From positions 248,001-312,000 of the forward strand of contig SRSI01000048.1 of NCBI GenBank assembly GCA_005656395.1: a stretch of DNA of 64,000 nucleotides, written 5' to 3'. Below the pieces are notes generated by a model. It made no database searches. It was not told the DNA's origin and saw only the letters and a program-made list of their open reading frames with translations. Positions 1 to 12,100 of this stretch are shown piece after piece. Source of the DNA: Strongyloides papillosus. Lineage: Eukaryota > Nematoda > Chromadorea > Rhabditida > Strongyloididae. Each line of letters starts with the position of its first letter. The stretch's first letter is position 1. A program made the translations under genes and the position numbers.

Positions 1-355
1 TTATACATTTCTCTGTATGATCCAAGAATGGCAATGTATCCATACAACCACGGAAGAAACCACCATCATCAGGACCTTTAACACACCATAAACCTGTGCA
101 GAATCTTTTTCTTGTACATGATGAAAGCCAACTTGCATTTCCTATCGAATGACATTCATAACATCTAACTTTTTTTGGTTCTTTATAATGAAATGTTGAT
201 GAGTCAGTATTATGTTGTTGTTGGTTCCTTAAAGAATGATTATCAAGATTAAATTTAACTTGATCTATATTATTGTTATCTCCATGTTCTTGTGATTTTA
301 TTGCAATATTTTTTAAAGATATTGCTAATATAAATATAGTAAAAAAATATTTCAT
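1..355 (-). CDS. Secreted Cys-rich protein, 3' end cut off by window
   Basis: The minus-strand frame opens with ATG at 355 and stays open to base 1, about 118 residues. A hydrophobic signal peptide (MKYFFTIFILAISL...) is followed by a polar Gln/Asn-rich stretch. A Cys-rich module then begins with RCYEC and contains the segments FCTGLWCVKG and FFRGCMD, eight cysteines so far. This spacing resembles small nematode Ly6/uPAR-like extracellular domains, but I cannot confirm the family. No intron is visible in the part present. It is probably secreted or GPI-anchored. The C-terminus, and therefore any anchor signal, lies outside the window. Confidence 0.6.
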   Translation of the reverse strand, partial: MKYFFTIFILAISLKNIAIKSQEHGDNNNIDQVKFNLDNHSLRNQQQHNTDSSTFHYKEPKKVRCYECHSIGNASWLSSCTRKRFCTGLWCVKGPDDGGFFRGCMDTLPFLDHTEKCI

Positions 356-820
356 AATATTTACCAAATATAGAAAGTAAAATACACTTAGTTATAAAAA
401 TATAATCTTTTTTATTTTCAAGGACAATATAAAGTATTATATGTATACAATATATTCTAAAACTAGTAAGGTTGTTAGATGGACCTTAAAGAGTTTTTAT
501 TAGGTAGGTGTTGCTTTTGAAAGAGGTAAAGTCGGTGATCAAGATGAATAATAGGAAGCGGCTGCCTTTAATTTCTTAAAATGATGGAGGGTAACATATA
601 TTTATGAGATATAGAAAATGATACTATAGATAACTATCACTATACTCAATGACAAAAGTAATTTCTTCTGTCATTATACATTTATAGGTTGATATGAATA
701 TGTTATGGTATATCATGCATTATCTTTAATAGAAAACATGTTGTAAAAAGATAATTATATGATGTTTTTTACAAGTTTCTCTTTTAAAAGGTTGAAGTAA
801 TTTTTTTATCATTAACAATA
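356..820. other. Intergenic spacer
   Basis: 465 bases between the partial Cys-rich gene and the end of the Ig-domain gene. Positions about 470-600 are somewhat richer in G than the surroundings, but show no ORF, tRNA-like fold or clear repeat. Confidence 0.5.
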
Positions 821-1888
821 TTACACATTTAATGGATTATTAACTTTTTCTACAGAATTTTTTCTAGTAACTATTCGTTTCCTCAATCCATAGGTTTTAT
901 TTACCATTGAAAGTTTATCATTATATTCCATTGTTCTTCTTTCTGCAATTTTTGTAACATTCTTCAAAACATCTCTCATAGATCTATGATATTTTTCATT
1001 ATCCTCATTATTATTTTCTTTTTCATCAATCAAACCAATTTGCCTAAACGATTCCATTTTCTTTTGTACCATCTTATTTTTATACACATCAACAGCTTCT
1101 TTCATTTTTTTTGCTAATGCAACCTAAAACATTAATAAATAATATTTGTAGTAAAAATTATAAATACATACATCATGTTTCTTCTCCCGATTCAATAACA
1201 TTTCTTCATAAAATAATACCAAATTATTTTTCTTTTTTATTTCAAGTTCACTTTCTTTTATTTCTGGTTTAAACATTCTATAAATTACTGCTGCTACAAC
1301 TACTGGAGTGACAAATAAAACAGTTAATAAATAAGATAATAACCCTTTAACATATGCTTCAGTCTGATCAATTATAGAAATATCTGCCCTTGAAATAATA
1401 CTTCCGTTATGCTTACATTCATACGTTCCAATATCTTCTGCTTTTAATAATGGTTGTATGAAAAGACTGTAATCTACCATCGATACGGAGAAACGCCATT
1501 GCATAAAATCTTCATTTTTAATCATATGACCATTTTTATACCAAAAAACTGTATCATTTTTTTTACGACCCGGACAATGAATAATAATAAATACACCTTC
1601 CATCATTTCATAACTTTGAACACCTTCTTCTAAAGTAAATTCATATCTTTTTTGTTGACCCAAAAATAAAACTTTCATAAACAGTCTTTTTAATTTATGT
1701 AAATTTCCTCTCATATTTTTCATTTGTGAGTGTGTATAAGAATCGGGATCATTTTTAAATTCCTCTAACTCTTCGGCAAATATTGGTTCTTCTGTTGTTG
1801 TTTTTACCTTACTTCTCCAGCCATCAAAAAATGATGAAGTTCCCAGGAATGAGATAAAAAGTATTTGGATTAAAAAGAGTTTGTACAT
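821..1888 (-). CDS. Single-pass membrane protein with one Ig-like domain
   Basis: Two exons, 1888-1172 and 1123-821, joined across a 48-bp GT..AG intron, give 339 residues. A signal peptide (about 1-20) leads a spacer and then one Ig-like domain (about 90-175). The expected landmarks are visible: a Cys in IIHCPG, the core Trp in FWYKNG, and the DIGTYEC motif that closes the fold. A transmembrane helix (about 180-205) follows. The cytoplasmic tail of about 130 residues is basic and charged, with a predicted helical look. The topology is type I, as in cell-adhesion or gamete-surface Ig proteins, but I do not recognise the orthologue. The start lies 153 bp from the start of the divergently transcribed KH-domain gene, so the two may share a promoter. 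Confidence 0.75.
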
Positions 1889-2041
1889 TTAATTTGATGT
1901 ACTAAATATTCCTAAGAATAATAATTAATTAAATTCCATATTAGAAAAAATTTAAGATTCAAATTTTTCCACATAATTTTATTATTAAAGTTACCACTAC
2001 TGTTGATGTAATTTATAATTTGTTTTTCTTACAATATAAGA
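1889..2041. promoter_or_regulatory. Short divergent promoter region
   Basis: Only 153 bp separate the two start codons of head-to-head genes (Ig-domain protein on minus, KH-domain protein on plus). All upstream control unique to either gene must lie here or inside the genes. No TATA box stands out on either strand. Confidence 0.45.
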
Positions 2042-3118
2042 ATGAATTATTGCCACATGTCAGAAAATACATCATCAACATTTGTTAAATCATTTACTGA
2101 AGATACCAACCAAAGATATTATAATAATTTTTACCATAAAAAAGCACATTGGGTAAGAAATCAAAATTATAATAACTATAAAAAGAATTATTATTATTAT
2201 GGACAACAATTAGAAGATCGACCATCGCATGAATTTAAAAAATTTTATACTTCATCTAATAATGATATAATAAATATATCAATAGCTAAATCATTCTGTT
2301 TACCATCATCACATCAAATACCATTGGAAAGATTCTACAAGATCTTGTTCACAGTAACATTAATGGGAAATACCTCAATTGGTTCCTCAATGAACCTAAC
2401 AAGATGTGGTTTTATAGATAAAGCTAATGAGATTGCTAACAAAATTTATCATGTTTCAAAAGATGACATAAATTCATTGAATATACTTGACATTCAATTA
2501 CAAGAGATTGAAGAAATTACAACTAATATGGCTTATGATATGGGATTGACTGTTGTATCTACAAAATCATTAAGAAAACTTAAAGATCCACAAGAAACAA
2601 TCATTAATATGTTGACAAACAAAAATTTAAATCCATCTGCCTCATGTGTCCCTGTCCTAATATCTGATGATAAGATAATTTTTGTTAAAAGAAATTATGT
2701 AAGTTTATATAAATATGTAATTAAATAATTTTAATATATAATACAACGTTTTAAGAACTATTTTAAAACAGAAGACATTCAAGTTCAAGTAACTAAAAAG
2801 ATGAATCTTATAAACTGTACTAATGTTAATATTCTAGGAAGATTAATTGGATTACATGGTAGTACTATAAAAGATCTTGAAGCTACAACACAATCAAAGA
2901 TAACAATAAGAGGAAGAGGATCAAGAAATAATTTTCATATGGATGAAAATTTTCACCGTCAAAGAGATTATCAATGTTATAATGAACCGTTACACATTAT
3001 TATCTCTGTTCGGGATTCCTCCGAAGTTGATTGTTATAGGAAGTTAGAAAATGTTAGGAAGAAAATTATATATATTCTTTGTCAAAAGACACCAAATATT
3101 GAGAATAATAACAATTAA
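2042..3118 (+). CDS. STAR/KH-like RNA-binding protein (GLD-1/quaking type, divergent)
   Basis: Exon 1 is 2042-2698. The only acceptor that keeps the frame is the AAAAAG before 2801, giving exon 2 at 2801-3118 and 324 residues in all. The better-looking CAG at 2769-2771 would cause an immediate stop, so the junction is uncertain. The N-terminal half is Asn/Tyr-rich and unrecognised. Exon 2 encodes a KH domain of STAR type: NILGRLIGLHGSTIKDLE aligns with the STAR NFVGRxLGPRGxTxKQLE, and KITIRGRGS matches the STAR KIxVRGxGS. The GXXG loop reads GLHG, so the usual Arg of GPRG is missing. No QUA2 region follows; the protein ends about 20 residues after the KH fold. It presumably binds RNA, but could be degenerate. 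Confidence 0.6.
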
Positions 3119-3632
3119 CGGTGCTCATGACTTACCTTCCTTCAAATACATATGAATATCTAAATATTTTATTTAATTTGTTTGTATGAATTTGTTAACA
3201 TGTTATACAATATAAAATTACAAATAAAAATACTTTTATTTCATTCATTTTTTTATTTTCAAGGTAGTGGAATCTGTGAACAGACTTTCGGAAGTTTGAA
3301 GATGAAGGACTGTAAAAATATGAGAAATAAGACAAGATTCTATCAAATGTTTACTGGAGAAAATATTGAAAACCCAATTAACTTAATCATTGGAAATAAA
3401 GCTCAATAATAATATACATTGATTAGTTTGTCAAATTAACGAAGAGGTCAATACTCTTTTAATGGGTGGTCAACTAACAAACTATATAAAGTCTCACGTG
3501 TTAACCATAATTCAGACTACAAGCTTGTACTATAGTTTACAGTTTTTTGTTAATTTATAGATGAATAAGTTAATTGATATTTTTACTATTAATTTTATTA
3601 CTTGATATAACTAATAAAGTTTCCTTTGTAGG
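3119..3632. other. Intergenic, with a possible stray exon
   Basis: Positions 3264-3409 read as an open frame after a good acceptor (TTTTCAAG), ending TAA at 3407-3409. No upstream exon joins to it in frame. It may be 3' untranslated sequence of the KH gene or a relic. Confidence 0.3.
3483..3500 (+). promoter_or_regulatory. TATA box (TATATAAA) with adjacent CACGTG E-box
   Basis: TATATAAA at 3483-3490 is followed at 3495-3500 by the palindrome CACGTG. Both lie about 140 bp upstream of the ATG at 3633. A TTTCCTTTGTAG acceptor ends one base before that ATG, which fits a transcript starting near 3515 whose leader is removed by splicing or trans-splicing. Confidence 0.5.
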
Positions 3633-4041
3633 ATGTCATCAACAAGATCTGATCATGATTTGTTGTCTTCAGATCAACAAAATCATTTACAATCACATAA
3701 TTCCGAATATGATACACATTCTATAAGAAGCATTGAAACAACATCACATACACATCATTCTATATCATCATTACATCTATATCCTGAAGATGTTGAAGAG
3801 TATGAAACAAGTCCACCAATAGATCTAGCTGATAACTTATTACTTACTTTCAAAAGTGAAGAAGAGAAAGAACATAGAGTACATGATAATGAATCAAGTT
3901 TAAAAGAAGTTCGTGCAGTATGTTTTATAAATGCTTATTATTATTATATATATTTTATTTTAGTTTGCATCAGAAACCTCAGATAATGATAAAGATTTCT
4001 TTAAAGCTAGATATGTTGATGATTCAGATAAATGTTTGTGA
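3633..4041 (+). CDS. Small acidic Ser/His-rich protein of unknown function
   Basis: Exons 3633-3917 and 3964-4041, across a 46-bp GT..AG intron, encode 120 residues. The ATG sits one base after a TTTCCTTTGTAG acceptor, so the mRNA is probably trans-spliced or has a 5' UTR intron. The sequence is polar and low in complexity: a Ser/His/Thr-rich first half (HSIRSIETTSHTHHSISS), an acidic middle (PEDVEEYETSPP), and an Asp-rich tail ending CL. There is no signal peptide or membrane helix. It is probably disordered and cytosolic or nuclear. I do not recognise a family. A TATA box and an E-box lie upstream. Confidence 0.6.
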
Positions 4042-5619
4042 TTTTGTGCTAAAATAAATTTTGATATAAATAATTTCTATTCACATTTACAAGTACATAT
4101 TATCATGTTTGGCTTTTAAAATTCCTAATATATTAGTGAAAAAAAAGTAGTACAAGGTGAATCTTGAAGGTTTCTCACTATAAAGTTTTCTATATTCAAT
4201 TTCATAAGTAGATAAAATAAATACATATCTTATGCTTATAATGAGATAATCTTCAGTGGAGTTTTATTTTTAGCATAAAAAAGCCAAACAATATACGTAG
4301 TAATTGGCATGATAAAAATGTTTTCACATAAGAAAATTTAAAAGACGTTTAAGAAGATACTTATCAGCCTTGTGAAAAAACGGTGAACCATTATTTACAT
4401 TTCCATGATACAGAAAGCTCATTAAACTATTAATAAAGTACAAAAAAACCTCAAAAACATAAATGCTCCACAAAGAGTATTTGTTGCAAAGTTGAATTGT
4501 TTGTTTACCTAGGTATATGTCCTAACAATATCTTTTCTTGACAGCGATTATTTTTTTAAGTAGGTAACCCTTTTTTTAAGAAAAAAAGTTTTTTACTGTT
4601 GACTAATTTCAATGGCCAATTATTTTTATTGCTTCAATAAAATTTCAGTATAATTATTAAATAGTTCATGTAAAAGTTTCCCATTATAAATTATACTGTA
4701 ATTACTTATATGTGTTTTTCGAACTTTTTCTTTTAATTTATGAAACAACACCATTACTTGAAAGAAAATAAGATGACTTATTAGTTTTCTCTTAACATTA
4801 ATTGTTTTAAACTTTTATATTGATAGGCATTATTGTAGTATTCACAATCTCATTAATTATTTTTTAACAGAAATCAAGAATCATTTTTGTTTATTTCTTT
4901 GACAGATAAAAGATGAATCAAGGTTTGTAAATTTCTTTTCTGATCTACATTTCATTTTCAGAAAAGGTATAGTAGTTTTAAATGGGTAAAAAAGCATACA
5001 CGAGCTGTAGTTATCAGTATTACATTTTTACATGAAAAAAATATATGGAAAAGTAGATATGAGTCTTTCGTTTACATATACAAATCTTATAGATTAATTT
5101 TAGTCTTGCTTTCCAGTATAATTGGAGACTTTCAAATTCTAATTTTATCATTATTAGTATTTTTTGTTAAACTTTTTTCCATTTTGTTTACATAAAAATC
5201 TCCTTTACTTTTTTAATATCATAATTAATATATAAAACACATTTTTTTTATCGGATATACTTTGTTGTTTACTTTCAATATCATTAATAGATAAAAAGAA
5301 AATATACATAATTATCATTTTCCTTTAAAAATAAAGTTTTCCATTGGAAAAAAAACTTTATTACGAAGTTTAATTTTACATAAAAATGTAATTTGATGAA
5401 GTATGAAATGATATAATGTTATAAAGATTTTTTTTACAATATTATTTATTATCATTAAGAAATTATAAACACCAAAATACAAATGTTAAAAAATCACGGA
5501 AATAATCAATTATCTGAATTAAAGACAAAAGTTTGCGTGTCATATAATCATGAGAAAGGTCATATATTAAAGTATTTAATCTTCCAAGTTAATACTAATG
5601 TTTTATACCCTAATCTGTA
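4042..5619. other. Gene-free stretch
   Basis: About 1.6 kb of A/T-rich sequence with many homopolymer runs. I checked both strands for initiator-plus-splice-site combinations and saw no supportable gene, tRNA or repeat array. Confidence 0.5.
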
Positions 5620-6749
5620 ATGGAGAGTCAAATTGTTGTACCGTTTCAAAAAGTAAGTTGTTTTTTTTCAAGTTTTTAAAGTTAATTTTTAAGATAAGAA
5701 ATTTCGTTGAAGAATCTTTAACTTCTGTAGGTGTTCCATTACACATAGCTACTGAAACTGCTTCAAATTTAATTGAAGCAGATATTAAAGGACACTACAG
5801 TCATGGTGTTTCACGTTTACCATTCTACATAAATGATTTAACTTCTGGAATTACTTCAAAAGATGGAGATATAACAATAGAGAAAGAAAAATTCTCAACA
5901 TGCCAAGTTAATGGTAATAACATCCTCGGAGCATATGTTGGAAGTTGGTGTATGAAAAAAGCCATACAATTAGCTAAAAAATATGGTGTAGGAATGGTAA
6001 CAGTTAAACAATCAAATCACTTTGGTATTTGTAGTTATTATAGTGAAATGGCCGAAAAAGAAAATTTAATTGGAATGGCTTTCACGAATACTTCACCATG
6101 TGTTTATCATTGCCGTGCTGCTGAAAAAGGAATGGGTTCAAACCCCATTTCACTTGCAGCACCAGCATCCAAAGATGGCGATAATTTTTCATTAGACATG
6201 GCTACAACAACTGTAGCTTATGGGAAAATTGAGGTCGTTCAAAGAAAAGGAAAAGATGAAGTTCCAGTATCATGGGGTGCTGATAAAAATGGTATCCAAT
6301 CAAGAAGTGCTAGTGAAATTTTAAGTGATGGAGGTTTAATGCCGTTAGGAGGAGTAGAAGAAACTGGTGGTTACAAAGGTACCGGTCTTGGAATGATGGT
6401 AGAAATATTATGTGGTGTGTTGTCAGGGTCAAGCTTCGGCAAGAATATAAGATTTTGGCAAAAAGATACAAGTGGAATGGCAAATTTAGGGCAGTGTTTT
6501 ATAGCAATTGATCCTGATTGTTTTGAAGATAATTTTAAAGAACGTTGCCAACAATATATTGATGAGACTCGTTCTCTTAAACCAGTAGAAGACGGAAAAA
6601 GTGTTCTTGTTCCTGGAGATGTAGAAAAAATAAGAAAAGAGATGTGTAATAAAAAAGGTGGTGTTATTTATGAGCAATATCAAATAGATATTTTTAAAGA
6701 ATTAGGATCTAAACTTAACCTTGATTGTAAAAAATTCTTTCACCCTTAA
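5620..6749 (+). CDS. Malate/L-lactate dehydrogenase family (LDH2/MDH2-type) oxidoreductase
   Basis: The true start is the ATG at 5620: MESQIVVPFQK, then a 41-bp intron (5653-5693), then exon 5694-6749, giving 362 residues. This restores the family N-terminus (a VVVPxxEL-like strand followed by the FVEESLxSVGV helix); the longer frame from 5598 reads through the intron. Family hallmarks are present: DIKGHYSHGVSRLPFYI, TVKQSNHFGICSYYS with the conserved His, GSNPISLAAP, DMATTTVAYGKIE, and GGYKGTGLGMMVEILCGVLSG. Members are NAD(P)-dependent 2-hydroxyacid dehydrogenases acting on malate, lactate, ureidoglycolate or similar. The exact substrate cannot be read from sequence. Probably cytosolic. Confidence 0.9.
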
Positions 6750-7409
6750 AAATATTATACATGGAAATATTCCATTAAAACTTTACATTGAAATTTTTAA
6801 GTTAATTATCACTTTTTTCTTTCCACAATTATATAGCGGATATCTATTTATATAATTAATATTAAAAACAAATGAGTAATTTAATGATTCTTAAAATAAC
6901 ATTAATATTAAACTTTCGAGTTTTTTATTCCACATTTATATGAAAATGTTGTTTTTTTATAATTAACTAAATTGTTCATTGATGCTCAATATTATTAAAA
7001 AGACTATATCTCTTAATTTGCATCATAAATATATCTTTCTAATTATATGATATTTTATGAAATCTAAAAGTAACCACGACATATACTCCTCCTACTTTAT
7101 TAAATTTGAAAAAAATAACCGCTAATACCTTAAACAGAAAGTACTTTATAAACATTGATATCGAGGAATGGTTGTTTACAATTTAAATTTTAAAAACCTA
7201 ATCTTGAATATTCTTTTACGTCAAATATTTTTCATATTATAGTTCTTCCAGCATAACAAAACTTTTCCATATAAGTTTAATTTTTTTAAAATTATATAAG
7301 TGTTTTCAAAATAATAAAATATAATATAGAATGAAGTGATATCTTAAAAAGTAATTTAATTATTTTATTTTAAGATAAAACGCTTGTTTAACACTTACAA
7401 AACATTTAA
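6750..7409. other. Intergenic spacer
   Basis: About 660 bp between two genes on the same strand. It is A/T-rich, with no coding signal or repeat noticed. Confidence 0.5.
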
Positions 7410-8619
7410 ATGATGGTCATCTATAATTGGGTAATCTCTCAAAACTGTAAATATGACAAGAAACATGGAATTAAAGGTAGCTTCAAGAACATTATTTCAC
7501 ATTCAATTGTATCAATCTTTGTCATTACCCTTTGTTTCGGATACATTCTTTTTTCTATGAAGGGAATTCAAGTTTTTGAACAAGTTAATTACTCTAACAT
7601 GAATTTGTATGTTAACTATATTTATTAGAATTAATTTAACATATCTTTATAGGTCCGTTTATGAATATGTTGAAATTGATGAAAAACTTCATTGGATAGC
7701 TCTTCAGTGCGTTCTTCAAAATTTAATTTTTCCTTTGGCTATTGCTCCATTTATTGTAGTAACATGTTATGTTATTTTAAGAAACAGATATTTTAAATTT
7801 CTCATGTGCTTTTTCTTCCTCCTTGAATTTCATTTTTCTGTCTTCCCTTTATATGATCACTTTCATAGAATATTCAAAGTTTTTGGTTACAGAGTTGAAG
7901 AATATTCATTATTAACTCTTGTAACATCTATAGTAACCATAAAATTATTGAGTGTTTTATTAATTGGTCCAAATATTGGTTCATTTTTGTTTACAATTTT
8001 TCTTATTGCAATAATTTCATTGAGTTGTGTTTTGATTGTTCCCTATGAACTATTAATGGCAATGTTTATGGTAGTTTCAATTTGCATTTTGCTGGTACTC
8101 CTTCAAAAAATAAAAGCAACTCTTGAGAATCAATTTAGACGTATGAATGATATTGAAAAAAAGCGAAAAATTATTGCTTTACCAACTTATTATGAAATTG
8201 AACCATTCTTATCAGTTCATTTTAAATTTTTAACACCAAAGGCTTCTTCAATTATCGAAAGTTTAATGAATAAGGAATATGAAGAATTAATTTGTAATGA
8301 TAAATACAAAACCATAGTTGCAATGGACATCTACCGGACTCCAATCTACTTTTGGGACCTTCTTTTTATTTCTGTTTTATTTGGAAAGATTGTTTTACTG
8401 GATGATTATCTTCTTATGTTAATTGGTTACATTTCTGTTATATTGGTAACTTTTAAACTAATTATTTATTAATATTTTTTATAGGGACTTTTATTTACAA
8501 CAAAATTACAAATTGATTATAGAACACTTCTTCCAGCATTTCCATTATCATTTGTCTTTGCTATGTTTTCAACGTTCGTAATACATCAGCTCATTTATCC
8601 TGTAATTCATTACCGTTAA
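7410..8619 (+). CDS. Divergent presenilin-like multipass protein (SPE-4-like?)
   Basis: Exons 7410-7606, 7653-8445 and 8485-8619 encode 374 residues. Nine hydrophobic segments match presenilin topology. SIFVITLCFGYILFS corresponds to TM1. The C-terminal block ISVLFGKI ... LIGYISVIL ... LLPAFPLSFVFAMF ... LIYPVIHYR follows the presenilin TM7-TM9 order (SVLVGK ... ALPALPISITFGL ... YLVQPF). The PALP motif reads PAFP (347-350). The two catalytic aspartates are altered in context: the TM6 YD is YE (Glu198, VPYELLM), and the TM7 GxGD is YFWD (Asp301, both glycines lost). The TM6-TM7 loop is short, about 70 residues. C. elegans SPE-4 is a known diverged sperm presenilin; this may be its counterpart or another paralogue. 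Gamma-secretase-type proteolysis is doubtful. Confidence 0.75.
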
Positions 8620-9164
8620 TTGTCAATATCAATTGTTATTATTCTACCAATATGATTTATGAAAATTTATAGCTCTTTAATACTTTTTTCTTTAAATAAC
8701 AATGAAGATAAGACAATAAACTACAAAATTTCATTCTTACAAAATAAAAGAGAAGAATTTTTTTTCAATTTCTATGCTACAAAGTTTTTAATAATAAATT
8801 ATAATTAATTTTACACATTCATGTTTTAAATACATTTTTTATATGATTAATATTATATTATTAAATGCCTGTAAATTTAAATTTTAAATCATTAATGAAT
8901 AAAAAATATTCCACAGATATTTCTTAAAAAGTACTTCATAAATATTTCTTTAAAGATATATTTTATAAATAATAATTATTAGACTTCAGATTGTTTAAAC
9001 AAATAAATGACTCGAAAGAATATAATAACAAAATTTTTTTATAGAATAAAAAAAATATGTAGAAATAAATATATATGCTTTCCCCTCACATAAAAATAAA
9101 ACTTAAAATTCGTTTTTTGTTTTAATAATAAAATACTGAAACATTATTACTTTATCTGTGTAAC
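8620..9164. other. Convergent intergenic spacer
   Basis: 545 bp between the 3' ends of the presenilin-like gene and vigilin. It is A/T-rich and holds poly(A)-signal-like AATAAA words on both strands, but no gene. Confidence 0.5.
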
Positions 9165-12100
9165 CTAGAGCCCCAAAACACTATTGACTGGTAAGGTAAC
9201 AGTAGGTACCCCAGAACCTATGGATGGAAATTGTTCATGAGAATTAACCTGCCATGGAGCATTGGTAATCTCAACGGAACGTTTAACTTGAATTTGAGCT
9301 GGAGTAGATTCACGTTCAATGGTATATTGACCGCGTTCAATGAGTAAATCAATGTAATCCTCTTCCTCAATCTTCAATTGTTCTATGCAATTCAAGATAT
9401 CATCCTCAGTGTGACCAGCAATGACAACCAATGATGGATCTTCAGCATTCTTTGGTGGAAGTCTTATATCAACACCAAAATCTTCATTTAACTTTCTTAA
9501 GTTTCTTCCTCCAGTACCAATCATACGTGGATGATATCGTGGATCCAATTTGACGGTCATTGTTATCATTGCCTCCCATTGAGCAACTTGATCTAACATA
9601 TCTTCTTTACATTCATTACAATTCTTCTCATATCCTTGAATAATAATGTCATCACATTTATCTTCATCTTTTGGGAATGTAATTTGAACATCATACTTGC
9701 TTCTAAGTCCTGCAACAACAACTCCCTTTCTTCCAATCAATTTCTGATGGTATTCAGATGGAATAGATACTGTTAATTTGAATGACTTAAGCAAATTATC
9801 AGTAGCTATCTTTTTAAGTTCATCAACACGTGATTCAATATCCGCTACACACTCCTTAACCTTTGCTCTTAATCCTACAACTTTAATAATATCAGAATTA
9901 TCACTTTCATTTGGAATTTGGACATTTACATTATAAAGTTGTTGGAGATTTCTAATATCTTTACCACCTCTACCAATTAAGGCAGAATGGAATTCCCTTG
10001 GAACAACAATTTCTTCGGTAATGGGAACAAGTTCTAGCAAAGCAGATTTAGCTTTTTCACATTTCTCAGGTCTTCCAGTAATAGTTATAATATCTCCTAG
10101 ACATACACCACTGTGGTTGTATTCTTCAGCCAATCTACGATCTGGAAGTTTAATAACAACATTATATTCTTTTGGTATCTCATTATAAGCATTTTTATAA
10201 CTACCCAAAATACTTCTTAAATATTTATTTGGCACAATAACTTCAATAGTAACTTGAGCTTTCAAATCATCAACAATCTCAAGGATTCTATTTTTAGCTG
10301 ATTCAGCACAAACTTCTGAACCTTTAATAGTAACTAATGTACTGTTAGAATTAATTCTTGGGAAAAATATTTGAACATTTCCATTTTGAGATTGAATCTC
10401 TTTGAGAACTTCACTACCCTTAATTAAGAAATGTTTTTGGTGTTCTAGTGGTACATTGATATGTAATTCAACAGTCTGTTTTAACTCCTCAATTCTAGCT
10501 TCAAGAATCTTCTTAACAGCGGCAACTTCATCATTCTTACCAATAAGATTGATTGAATTAGCATTTTCAGCCTTCTCTTCCGGGAACAAAACTCTAACTG
10601 TTGGGTATTTTTCACGAAGGGCTTGTAAATTGTTACCTTGTTTTCCAATAAGGAATTTGTGATAAGAAGCATCTGCTTCAATTGTAACTTCTTCGGTTTG
10701 TTCATTCAATGTTTTAAGAAGACTTTGGACCAACTTCTCAGCATTCTCTACAGGAACTTTTGGACCACGAATAACAATTTTATTTGATTTTTCCTTAATA
10801 TTAAAGAAAACATTTCCACATTCATTTTCAATATCAGTGAGAAGTCTTCGACCATTGAAAAGAAAACGACGTTGAGCCTTTGGAGGAATTGGTACATCAA
10901 GAGTAACAATATTAGCTAATTCTTCTTGAATCTTCGTTAACATTTCAATAGCCTTTTGGACATTCTCCTTCTTTCCAGTAACAACAACTTTTCCTGTTGG
11001 AGAACTATCCAATGGAAGATCAATTTGGGTATTTGTTTCTTCGCGAATCTTATTAATAGTAACACCACCCTTACCAATGATACGTTTAAGAAACTCCTTG
11101 AAAATTGGTGCAGTCTCCTGATAACTTGACTCAATAAATTCTTTATTTAATTTTGTTAGATAAGTATATACCTTATCAACTTCAGCTTTAGTACCACGTA
11201 TTTGTATAATATCACAATCATTATCATTTGCATCAGGGAAGTAAAGGTTGATTGATGGATATTGTTGGCGAATTTTGTTAATAGATTCACCTTTAGGCCC
11301 AATAATTTTTCTATGGAAACGATGTTCAATAATTATATCCCTTGTCTTCTCATTTTCCATTTTTGCTATTAATTCTTTGATGTGTTCTAGACATTTTTTA
11401 ACACCATCTTTTCTTCCATCAATAATAACATCAAGGGAATTTGTTTCCTCGGGTGGCATAACAATTGAAACACCATAGTCATCACGAAGTTTGGTTATAT
11501 TTGAACCACCCTTCCCAACAATATGGCGATGAAATTCAGCTGGTATTGAAATGACCTGATGATCCATTTCACTCTTAATTCTTTCAATCTCAACTTCAAG
11601 GGTGGCTAAACTTGCTTGAAACTCTTGTTGTGGAGCTTCTACATAAACAGTACCATTGTCATTGAACTCAATTTTCAAGGCAACTTTATCGGGAAATAGT
11701 TGTTGAAGATGTGTTCCCTTACTACCAATTAAATAACGGTGCATCCATTGTGGACATGGAATCTCCTTACACAGGATACTAGCAGCACGTGCATAAACCA
11801 TTGATAAAGCATCAACAATTCTTTCTTGGTCTCCATGTATAATAACTGTACCACTGTCATTGTCATCTGTTGGGATCTCAACAGCACAATCCGTAGATTT
11901 CAATATTTCTTGGATTCCTGAGCCACGATTCCCAACAATAAAACGTCTTTGAGATAAAGGCACTTTTGTGGAGAGGGTTCGTACTTTCTCAAGCTAAAAT
12001 TATATGATATAAACAAGAAAGTCTTAACATTAAGTTACCTTCTCGCTATAAATTTTTTTAATTTCTCCAATAACCTTCATAACTTCATCTCTATCACCAT

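Noticed and set aside
5598..5693. Upstream ATG at 5598 as start of the malate/L-lactate dehydrogenase-like gene
   Set aside because: It reads through an obvious GTAAGT..AAG intron in a different exon-1 frame; the ATG at 5620 with splicing restores the family N-terminus.
10402..11478. Plus-strand open frames inside vigilin
   Set aside because: They are antisense shadows of strongly biased KH-domain codons, with no family match or splice logic.
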